Source: RI-153 sp963752935
GTDB taxonomy: Bacteria > Chloroflexota > Anaerolineae > Caldilineales > Caldilineaceae
NCBI GenBank assembly: GCA_963752935.1
Contig: CAVWAL010000005.1
Span: forward strand, 591,946 to 655,945
Direction of reading: 5' to 3'
Length of the DNA stretch: 64,000 nucleotides
Position numbers and translations under genes: made by a program
Part shown: positions 45,501 through 57,500 of the stretch, in pieces
Layout: the number at the start of each line of letters is the position of its first letter
How positions within the stretch are numbered: the stretch's first letter is position 1
Notes under the pieces: generated by a model
Databases searched by the model: none
Seen by the model: only the letters and a program-made list of their open reading frames with translations
Told to the model about the DNA's origin: nothing

Positions 45501-48500
45501 AACCCTATTGGGTCACTGTCTCGGCGAAGGAGGCCAACGCTGATGGAGCCTACGCCTTCGATTTTGTGCGCGTGCAGGGGACGCGCTGGGCTTTCTACGA
45601 TCCCGAAAGCGGGGAGCGCGGCGAGATCGGCGCACAGCCCAGCTTCAACGGCCAGAATCTGCAATTGGATCTGATCCTGCGCGGGCGGGGCACGTTGACG
45701 GGCCGGGTGCTTTCGGCCAGTGGCCAGCCGTTGGCCGGCGCCTTTGTACGCGCCAGGCCGCTCGGCGGTTACGGGCTGGGCGAAGAATACTCTTATACCG
45801 CCCGCAGCAACGCCGATGGGATCTATGTCCTCAGCGGCGTGCCGGTGGGCAGCCTTGCCATCAACGCCGTGCATACCGAAAGCCGTGCACAGACTCAGGC
45901 CAGCGGCGCGTTGGAGCAACCCGGCGCCACCGTCGTCCTCGATCTGACGCTGCTCTCGGTGGATGCGCCGCAGAACTTCGGCCATTTGGAAGGGCAGGTC
46001 TTTCGATCCGACGGGGTGACCCCAGCCGCCAATGTGCCGGTTTACACCTCGGTGGGTGGGGTGACCACTACCGATGCGTCGGGCAGTTACCGCATTGAAA
46101 ATCTGCCCGTATCCAGTGCGATGGTGACGGCGATTGATCAGGAGCGGCTGGAAGAGGCGCGGGTAACCACAACGCTGGTGCCCAGCGCGACCGTTACCGC
46201 CAACTTGATCCTCTACGGTGGCACCGGCAGCGTACGCGGCGTCGTCCTTGACAGCGATGGCAACCCACTGCCCAATATCAGCATTTACGGTGGCTATGTT
46301 GTCGTCAAGACCGACGCCAACGGTGAATTTCTGCTTGAGAATATGCCGGTGGGGACACGGCAGATCAGCGCAGTCACCCCAGATAACACGGCAATGGAAA
46401 GCAAGAGCGTACGCATCACCCGCGCCGGTGAGGAAGTGACGCTACAAATCGTCTTCCCTGTGCGGGGCACGTTGACCGGCCGCGTCTTCGGCGCCGACGG
46501 TGTCACACCGGTACCAAATCTAAAGATCTTTGCCCTAGGCCCCAAGAACGACGTTGGGTTTACCGACAGCCAGGGCAAGTACCGCTTTGAGGGGATGCCT
46601 AAGGGCGAATACAAGATCAGCGCCTTCTACCCCGATTGGTCGGACGGCAATCTGGCCACGACCAAAATCGTCTTCAAGGATGAGACGCGCGTGGTCAACG
46701 TCGTCTTCCGCGGCGTTGGTACTGTCCAGGGGATCATCTTTGACGATGACGGCGTCACCCCGTTGGGCGCACGCGTGGCGATCAGTGAATACAAACCTAA
46801 GATCGGCCAGTTGATCCCTAAAGAGAATCCCGAGTGTCTGGCCGACATTGATCTGGGTGCAGGCCAAAAGATCGACTTCCCCGACTGTGAAAATGTTGTG
46901 GTGGATTGGAGCTTTATCCTGCGCAGCCGCTATGTCAACAGCAATATTTCTAGCGGGCGCTTCACCTATGCCAACGTTTTCACCGGCGATTTCATGGTCG
47001 AATCGGCCAACCCGTTCAGCCCGCAGGTGGTTTCGACCAAAAATGTGGTGCCCACGCCCGACGCCACCACGGCGGTGACGCTCTCGCTGCAATCCACCGG
47101 TGAGATCACCGGCGCTGTCACCCTGCCCGATGGTTCACCCGTCATCAGCCAGACGATCATCGTGCGCGCCAAAGTCGGCACGGTAAAAGATGAGATCCCC
47201 GTCGTCACCGACAGCCAGGGCCGTTTCCGCTTTCCGCTGCTGCCGGCAGGCGGTTTCACCCTCACCGCGGCAGAGGATGGCGGCGAAGGTCGCGTGGGCC
47301 GCAGCAGCGGTTCGGTAGCGCCGGGGCAGATCGTACAGGCGCCGATCCAATTGTTGCGCACCGGCTCAGTCAGCGTGACGGTGGTCGGGGCGAATGGCCC
47401 GGTCAACGGCGCCAATGTAACGTTGACCGAAGGCGCGTTCACGGGTCGACGCATGACCAAAACCACCAACGCGGTGGGCGTTGTCACCTTCAGCGGCGCG
47501 GACTCGATCAACGAAGGGCAGTTTGGCGTCTACGCCGTGGACCCGAATACCGGCGTCAAGGGCTTTGCCAGCGGCACACTGCGCAGCATCATTGAAGATC
47601 CGACGGGCGCGGTCAGCGTCACGGTGACACTGGTGGACAATGCGGCCTCGGTGCAGGGGCGCTTCCTGCGCACCGGGGCGACTACCGCCATCCCCAACGC
47701 ACAGATCATCCTGCACTCAGGCGGCAAGACGGCCTACGCCACCACCGACGCCAGCGGCTTCTACCGCTTTGACGGCGTCCTCGTTGGCCCCTTCACCTTG
47801 GAAGCCTTCGACCCGGTGACGGCCCGTCGCGGCCGCGCCACCGGCACGGTGACTGTCAATGATACCAACAACACCCTCACCGTCGACATGGTGCAGTTGG
47901 CGTTGGGAACGGTCACCGGCACGGTGCGCCGCTCGAACGACAACACGCCGGTTGCCAACGCTCAGGTTGTCCTCCTGATTCAGGGGGCCTTCCCGGCGAC
48001 TCTCTACGGTACGACCAATGCCAGCGGTGCCTTCAACTTCAACGCTGTCCCCGCCGGTCCCTTCTCGGTCAGCGCCACGGAACTTTTCACCAGCTTGCGC
48101 GGTATCGCCTCCGGCACTCTCAGCCAGGAAGGCGAAACGGTGACGGCCAACGTCGTCCTCCAGATCCAGCCGGTGGGTTCCGTCACCGGGGTAATCAGCA
48201 ACAGCCTCGGCGGCCCGGCGGCGGACGCTCAAGTGCGGCTCTTCATCCTGCCCGAACGGGGCCAGAGTATCACCACCGTGGACAGCCGCGGCGTCTACAC
48301 CTTCACCGATGTGCCACTGGGCAATGTCCGCATTCAGGCCACGAGCCAATTGAGCGGGGACCTGGCCGAAGCCACCGGCACAGTCTCCTTCGCCGGGGAC
48401 GTGGAACAGCTTAACATCCAATTCATCGGCACCGCCACCGTCGAAGGCATTGTGCAGACGAACGAAGGCGGCAGCATCACCGGCACCGAGGTCACGGTTG

Positions 48501-51500
48501 TGCGCCAGACGGCGACGGTGCCCTACTACAATCAGACGGTCAACACCGACAGCCAGGGCCACTTCCGCTTTGAGCGAGTGCCGCTGGGCACGCTCGACAT
48601 CACAGCCAATCAGCGCTTCCGCCAGTTGGGCGGCAGCGCGGTGATCACCGTCAGCGTGCCCAATGCCACGAGCAACGTCACCGTGACGTTGGAACCGGCG
48701 GGCACGATCAGCGGGCAGGTCTTGCGCGAGGATGGCACGACCGCTGCCCCCAAGATGGCCGTGGAATTGAAGTCGAACGATGGCAAGGTTCAACGCTTTG
48801 GCCCGACCGCCGACGACGGCAGTTTCAGTTTCAGCGATCTGCGGCTAGATACCTATCAGATCCACATCAGCGATCCGCTGGGCGCGGGTTTTGTCGACGC
48901 CACCGGCGTCCTCACCGGCCAGGGGCAACTCCTCGAGCTCGGCGCGCTGCGCCTGGACGAAGCGCCGCCCGCCGTGGTCGCCATTACGCCGACCAACGGG
49001 CTGACGTTCGTCCCCGTGACGCAGACGATCCTCGTCCAATTCTCCGAACCGGTGCAGATTGGCACGATCAACGCCACGAACCTGGTCGTCAGCACCGCCG
49101 CGGGGAACGTCACCGGCGCCTGGACACTCGACGCCGCCGGGACGACGGCGAGCTTCACGCCGACGGTTCCGTATAAAGATTTCACCCAGATCAGCGTACG
49201 CGTGCGCACCGGCGTCAAGGATCGGGTGGGGCGCACACTGACCGGCGAAAGCGTCTCGTCCTTTACGACGACGGACGCCACGCCGCCGAGCTACATCACC
49301 CGCAGCCCCGCCCCCAACGCGCTGGGGGTGCCGGTCAACAGCATCATCCGTGTGCAGTGGTCCGAGGTCATCGATCCGGCCCTCTTCACCACGAGCGCCA
49401 TCTCGCTGACACGCGACGGCGTGCCGGTGATCCCCGCGCGGCCGGTGGAATTCCTCCAGAACAACACGGTGGCAGTCTTCACCCCGCGCGATCCGCTGGT
49501 GAGCGACGCCATCTATCAGGTGACGATCCAAGCGGCGACGGATCGCTTTGGCAACCGCCAGGCCGCGGCCGCAGTCTACACCTTCCGCACCCAGGATCTC
49601 ATTTCGCCGGTGCTGCGGGCGCTGCAAACCCAGACGACCACGGTGAAGTCGGGCACGACGGCGACGATCCTGCCCGATCTCGAAAGCGTTGACGATATCG
49701 CCCAGGTCGAGTTCTTTGTGGACGACCAATCGCGCGCCATTGCCACAGTGGCGCCCTTCAGCTTTACCCTACCCGTCAATGTGACCCAATCGGTGACAAC
49801 GACGGTGACGGCGCAGGCCACCGACTTCTCCGGCAATCAGAGCACGCGGCAGAGCCTCGTCTTTGACCTGCTGCCCGATCTGGCCCCGGCGGTGACGATC
49901 CTGTACCCGCAGACAGGCGGCCTCGTCCAGAGCGGCAGCATTGTCACCCTGACGGCGCGCTACGAGGACGATTTCGCTCTCAACCGGGTGCTCTTCCAGG
50001 CACGCGGGGTCGTCGGCACCAGCATCAGCGAGGCTGTCCCTGCCAACACCCAGGTCTTCACCCGCACCTTCCAGGTGACGGTGCCCACGAACGCCGCGCC
50101 CGGCAGCACGTTGACGCTAGAAACCAGCGCCGTGGACAACGCCAACCAGCCCAGCGCCATCCGATCGGTTGCCTTTACCGTGGCCGATGCGGTTGCGCCG
50201 AGTGTGAGCTTCCAATCGCCGGCCAATAACGCCACCGTGGACGCCAGTGCGACGGTCAGCGTGACCGTCCAGGCCAGCGACAGCGGCAAGGTGGCGTGGA
50301 TCAGCCTGACAGCAGCGGGCGCAGCAACCTTCAGCGAAACCCGCACCCTCTTGCCCACGGCGACATCGTCCACGGTGACCTTCGCCGTGCCGGTCTCGGC
50401 TTCGGCCATGCCCACCGAAACGATCACGCTGGTGGCCCAGGCCCAGGATGAGACAGGCAACCGCTCACAGCCGATCACCCGCACGCTGCGCATCCGCGAC
50501 ACAGTGACGCCAGTCGTCACCTTGACCCCGGCGGTCAGCCAGGTCATCGCGGGGACGAGCTTTACGGCGACGGTAGCGGCGAGCGACAATATCCAGATTG
50601 TTAAACTGGGTCTGACGGCCGGCGGCGCTGTGAGCCAAACCCTGAATTACAACGTGCCGGAGACGACTTCCACGGCGACGACGACCTTTAGTATCAACGT
50701 GCCCTTCACGGTGACGGCGGGTAGCGTGATCACCCTCACCGGCAGCGGTACGGATGCGGCGAACAACGTCGCTTCCAGCCAGGCAGCCACGGTGACAGTC
50801 ATCACGGACGACGCGCCGACGGCGACCATCACCGCCCCGGCGGAAGGCGCAGTCGTGGGCACCGACACACCGATCACCGTCAGCGTGGACGTGACCGACA
50901 ATGTGGGCGTGGCGCAGGTCCGCCTGACCACGAGCGGCGCGCTGACCACGAGCCAGGTGTTCACGGTGACCCCGCCAGTAACTTCGCGCACGGTGACCTT
51001 CACCGTCCAGATCCCCGGCACGGCGGATCTGGGCAGCAGCCTGGTGATGACGGCCACAGCCATCGACACGCAAGGCCAGAGCACGGAGAGCAGCCCGCGC
51101 ACCGTCCTTGTCAGTGAGGATAAGACGCGGCCCACGGCAACCATCATCGAACCGACGGCGGGCAGTCTCGTCAACCCCGGTGCGCCGCTGACCGTCACCG
51201 TGGACGCTGCCGACAATGTGGCCGTTGGCGCTATCACCATCAACATCAGCGGCGCGGTGACCGTCAGCCAGATCTTCACGCTGACGCCACAGGTGAACGC
51301 TTCGGCCAGCCTGCCCATCACCGTCCCGGTGACGGCGAACGGCAACGACACCCTCCTGATCAGCGCCATGGCCGATGACGCCGCCGGCAACCGCTCGACA
51401 GTCGTCACCCGTACGGTGGCGGTGCGCGACCTGATCGCGCCGGTAGTCACGCTGACGATACCCGGTGTGGCGGACGAAGTGATCGGCGGCAAGAGCTACA

Positions 51501-54500
51501 CAGCAACGCTCTCGGCCACCGACGAGGTGGGCCTAAGCGGTCTGCGCCTGACCTTCACGGGGGTGATCTCGGACGAGCAGAGCATCACGATCTACCCGAC
51601 GCAGCCGCGGGTGACCCAGAACTTCTTCTTAACGGTGCCGATGACGGCGACCGATGGCAGCACCATCAGCCTGATTGCCACGGCCACCGACGCGGCCAAC
51701 AACCTGGGCGCGGCGCAGCCCGTCACCTTGACCGTGGTGGCGGATACCTCGCCGACCGTGGGGATCGACGCGCCGGTGACGGTCAACAGCGGTGCGCCGC
51801 TGACCGTCACCGTCAACGCCGAGGACGATCTGGGCGTGAACCGGGTCACCTTCGAGAGCAGCGGCACGGTGATCACCTCGACGGTGATCAGTGTGACACC
51901 GTCCTCGCCGGTCTACAGCCAGACCTTCGTGCTGAATGTCCCGACGACGGCGGCGCCCACCAGCAGCATCGTGCTGCGGGCGACGGCGACGGATACCCGC
52001 GGCCAGATACGTACGGCCACGCCCGTCACCGTGACCGTGGTTGATGGCACGCCGCCGACGACAACCTTCATCAACTATGGCGACGGCAACACTGTCAATC
52101 CCGGCACGCAGCCGATCTTCTCGGTGCGCGGCACGGATAACGGCGCAATCAACCGGGTAGATCTGGCCTTGAGCGGCGCGTATACGCTGGCGGTCAGCCG
52201 GATCATCTCCCCGGCGCAGTCGACGGTCAACGCCGACTTCCCGATCTCGCTGCCGATCACGATGACGGCCAATACGCCGCTGACCTTGACGGCGATCTCG
52301 ACCGATGCGGCGGGCAATGTCTCGCAGCCGCGCATCATCACCCTGAACGTGAACGATGTCATCGATCCGCAGGTCACAGCCAGCGTGGCGGTGACCCAGG
52401 CCATTGCCGGACGCAGCTTCAGTGTGACTGTGGACGCCATTGACAACGTGGGCGTGTCGTCGCTCTTCCTGCGGGTCACCGGCGGAGTGACGGTCAGCCT
52501 CAGCGCGGGGATCAGCCCGGCGCAGAGCCCGGTCAGCCGGACCTTCACGGTGGATGTCCCGGCGAGTGTGGCGGCAGGCAGTCTCTTGACGATTACGAGT
52601 GAAGCACGCGATGTACGGGTCAATCAGGGCTTCAGCGCACCGTTCACCTTAACGGTGGTTGCGCCCACGGCTCAACTCCGCGGCACGGTGCGCTACAACG
52701 CCCAACCGGTGGCGGATGCAGATATCTTCATCACCGCGCCAAATGGCATGTTCACGACGACGACCAACTCGTTGGGCGAATACAGCCTGGACGGGTTGGC
52801 CGACGGCAAGATCATTGTGGAAGCGCGTCACCTGTCCGGCGCGGGGTATGGCCGCAGCGTGGGCACGCTGGCCGGGGACGGTCTCGTGCTGGATGTGACA
52901 GTCAACCCGCAGATCATGGTGCAGAGCGCCTTCGACGATGACGCTGAAGGCTGGACCACCGTGGGTGGTACGTTGACCTGGCTTGGCGTCGGCTTCCGCT
53001 ATCTCGCAATCCAGGATCAGAGCAACAATCAGTCGATCTTCTACTTCGAGGCCCCGGCCAAGTTCCGCGGGAACTTCTCGACGGCCTATGGCAAGATCCT
53101 GTCCTTTGACCTGCGGCGCAGTGGCACCGAGGTGATGGCGTCTGAAGCGGACGTGATCCTGGTGGGCGGTGGCATGACGCTCTATTACCGCACCAACCGG
53201 GTGCCGAATACGAACTTCCAAACCTACAGCGTGCCGCTGGATCTGTCGACGACAGTGTGGACGAAGGACAGCCCGACCGGCGCGATGCCGACCGAGGCTG
53301 AGTTCCAGGCGGTGCTGGCCGATCTGCAAGCGCTGCACATCCGCGGCGACTATGTCAACGGCAATGGCTACGGCTATCTCGATAACGTGGTGATCCACAC
53401 ACCGACGACGCAGGTCTCCGGCACGGTGAGCAACGCCGCCGGCGAAGTGGTGGAAGGCGCGATGATCACCCTGACGGCGACCAGCGGCGTCTACGTCATG
53501 CGCACGGATGAATCGGGCGGCTTCCAGATCAACGGCGTCGGTGCAGGCAGCGTGGCTGTCCTGGCGACGGCCCCGAATGGCCTGCGCCGCTCGGCCACCG
53601 GCACGCTGGCGACCAACGGTTCGCTCTCGTTCGACATCCAGATCCCCGCTGCGCCGACAGTGGCGCTCAGCAGCCCGATCAGCGGCACGACGGTCGTCGA
53701 GGGGGCCACTCTGCCCATCACGGCGACGGCCGGCAGCACGATTCCGCTGGCGCGGGTCATCTTCAGCGTGGACGGCGCGGCCGTCTTCACAGATACGGTT
53801 GCGCCATACCGGGCCGACTTCCTTGTGCCGCTCAGTGCCACGAGTCTGACCCTGGGCGCTCGTGTCGAGGATGTGGACGGCAACGCCGCCATCGCCGATG
53901 CCGTCGTGGTCGGCGTGCTTGGCGACGATAAGACCACGGTGATTGGCCGAGTGCTGGACGGTCTCAGCGACAATGCACCGGTGGAAGGCGCGGAGATCAC
54001 CGTGGGCAGCTTCATCACCAGCAGCGCCGGCGACGGCACCTTCTCCATCGCCGACGTGCCGACGGCGCAGGGCAACCTGACCATCTTCGCCCGCAAGACG
54101 ATTGACGGCAAGCCAATGCAGGCGGTGATCAACGTCGCCCCAGCGGCGGGCGGTACTACCAACGTGGGCGATCTGATCCTGATGGTAACCAAGGCCTGGG
54201 ACGGCGGCGGCGGCAACAACAACTGGTTGACGCCGGCCAACTGGAACGACGATGTGCTGCCGACGACCACCGACGATGTCTACATTCCGATGACGGCCAC
54301 AGTAACCCTGCCCAGTGGCGGCTCGGTGACGATCAACAGCTTGCGCAGCGATGGCAGCCTGACGATCAACGGTGGTACGCTTTCACTGGCGGCGGCATCG
54401 TCTATGCAGACGTTGACGGTGAGCAGCGGTACGCTCACCGGCGCAGGCCAGGTGACGGTCAACAGCCTCTTCACCTGGAGCAGCGGCACGATCAGCGGAG

Positions 54501-57500
54501 CAAGCGCGTTGATCATCAACAGCAACGCCTCGTTGGAAGGGACGTCCACTCGCACGCTGAGTGAGCGTATACTGGACAATCGCGGCACGCTAACCTGGAA
54601 GGATGGGGATATCTACGGTCAGAACGGCGCACGGATCGTCAACCAGGCCGGCGCCACCTTCGATATGCAGTCAACCAGAAACTTCTACTGGCAGTCGAAT
54701 TTCGGCGTCCGCCCGATCTTCGAGAACTACGGTACGCTGATTAAATCGGCAGGGACCTCAGCGACGAGCACGATCTACAGCACCTTCGTCAACACGGGCA
54801 CGATCCAGGTGATGACCGGCACGCTGGAGGTCACCGGTGGTGGGTCCACACAGGGAACGCTGAATGTCGACGGCAACGCCATCTTCAAGATCAGCAACGG
54901 CCATGCACTAACCGATGTGGTAGCAAGTGGCGCGGGGACCGTCCAATTCGCAGGCAGCACGGTGACGGTGGCCGGAACCTATAGCGGCACGGCAGGGACG
55001 CAGTTGACCCAGGGCACCCTGCAACTCGACAGTGCCACCGTCACGTTGGATCGGTACACGCAGACGGGCGGCGGCGTCGCCGGCACAGGCACAATGACGG
55101 TCAACGGCCTCTTCACCTGGAGCGCCGGTAGCCTGAGCGGGGCCGGATCGATCATCGCCAATGGCGGGTTGAATATCAACAGCGTCAACTCAGTCACACT
55201 GAACGGCCGTGTCCTTGAGAACCGCGGGGCAGCCGTGTGGTCGAGTGCCGAGATCCAGATTCAGAATGCGGCAAAGATCGTCAACGCGGTTGGGGCGACC
55301 TTCGACATCCAAACCCATCACAATATGTACTGGCAAACGGGCTATGGCGTGCTGGGTAGCTTCGAGAACAACGGTACGCTGAGCAAGTCGGCGGGCACAA
55401 CCGATGCGACGATGCTATATATCAGCCTGATCAACAACGGCGTCGTCGACGTGCAGGTGGGCAATCTGGATCTCTATGGCCCAGGCACAAGCAGCGGTAG
55501 CTTCACAGCGGCCCCAGGCGCGACGCTACGCTTCCACGCCGACCATGCCCTGCTCAACACGGCAACGGTGAGCGCCACAGGCACAGTCCAGGTCACCGGC
55601 GGCACGGTGAACGTCGACGGCACGTACAACGTCAGTGGCGTCACCCAGGTTACGGGCGGGGTGCTGATCCTCAACCCGGCGGCTAATGTGCAGAACATGG
55701 GCAGCCTGATCTCGATCGACGGCAGCGGCACCTTGAACCTGACCAACCAATCGTTGTCGACGCCGGTTATCACCCTGGCGAGCAACGGCACGCTGACCGG
55801 CACGGGCGTCCTCACGGTGACCGATGTCCTCACGTGGACAGGCGGTATCATGAGCGGTGCAGGCCAGACAGTGACGACCAATCGGCTGGTGATCGACAAC
55901 AACTTGCACCAGTTAAACGAACGCACGCTTGAAAATCGCGGCGCTGCTATCTGGCGAGATGGTCAGTTCAACGGTTACAACGCGGCGACGATCATCAATG
56001 CCATCGGCGCAACCTTCGATATCCAAACGCATCAGAATCTCTACTGGCAGGCGGGCTATGGCAACCGACCGAGCTTCGAGAACCGCGGTACGGTGCTCAA
56101 GTCTGCAGGGACGGCGGATGCGACGGTCTTCTACCATAGTTTCGTCAACACGGGGACATTGAGTGTCACCGCGGGTATCCTTGAATTGAATGGCGGCGGC
56201 TCGACCAGCGGTGTCATCAGTATCGGGGCAGGCGCGACGGTGAAGCATTCCAGCGATCACAGCTTCAACAATGTGACGGTCTCTGGCAGCGGTACATTGG
56301 AAAACAACAGTGGCATCTTGACGGTCAGCGGCAATTTCAGCGCCACAGCGCCGATGCTGATGAGCAACGGTACGATCCAGATCAACCCGGTTACGTCCTT
56401 TGCCGCCACGAATCTGACCATTAGCAATGGACGGCTGGCGATCAACAGCGATGCGGTGATCAACGGCCTCTTCACGTGGACGGGCGGCACGATCAGCGGC
56501 GCCGGCCGGGTGATCGTCAACGGGTCCATGTTGATGGATGGCAGCACAAAACAGATGGAAGGGATCACGCTGGAAAATCGCAACAGCGCCGTCTGGAAGG
56601 TTGGCACCCTCAACGCTTACCAGGGATCCACGCTGTTGAATGCGGCAGGCGCGGTCTTTGATGTGCAGGGCAACCCGCAGATCTACTGGGCGACCAACAC
56701 CGGGACCCAGTCGATCTTCGAGAACCGGGGCACGTTGATCAAATCGGCGGGGACAGGCGGCTTCTCGGTCAACAGCAGCTTCATCAACCTGGGCAGCACG
56801 GTGATCGCCACCGGTACGGTGACGTTGAACGGCAGCGGCACGAACAGCGGCTCGATCAATGTCGGGCAGGGCAGTGTGCTGGAGATCAACAGCAACTATG
56901 TCTTTGGCCCAGGAACCGCCTACAGCGGCGCAGGGATGCTGACGTTGAGTTCCAACACCTTCAGTGTTGCCACGGGGACGCCCATCACCTTGACCACGCT
57001 CAACCTGACCGGCGGCACACTCACCGGCAGCGACGATATCATCGTCGACGGCAACCTGACGTGGACCAACAGTGTGGTGAGCGGCACAGGCAAGTTGCGC
57101 ACCAACGGTGTCACCACGATGCTGAACAACACCACCCGCAGCCTCTTCACCCGCCTGTGGGAGAACGCCGGGACGGTGATCTGGTCGGCGGGTGCGGTCA
57201 ACTTCCAGACCGGCGCCAGCTTCAGCAACCTGGCAGGCGGCACGGTGGATCTGCGCAGCGACAACACGTCGTTGACCTTCACCGGCACACGGCCTACACT
57301 GACCAACGCAGGCACCATCGTCAAGTCCGCCGGGACGGCAACAACAGCCATCAATCACTATCTGGTCAACGAGGGTGTGGTGCGCGTGGACACGGGGACG
57401 TTGAGTCTGAGCGGCGGCGGCGAAGGAAGTGGGCAATTCCTGGCGCTGCCGGGGGCCAAGTTCGACTTCAGCGGTCAGACCTTCAGCCTGCCCAGTGGTT

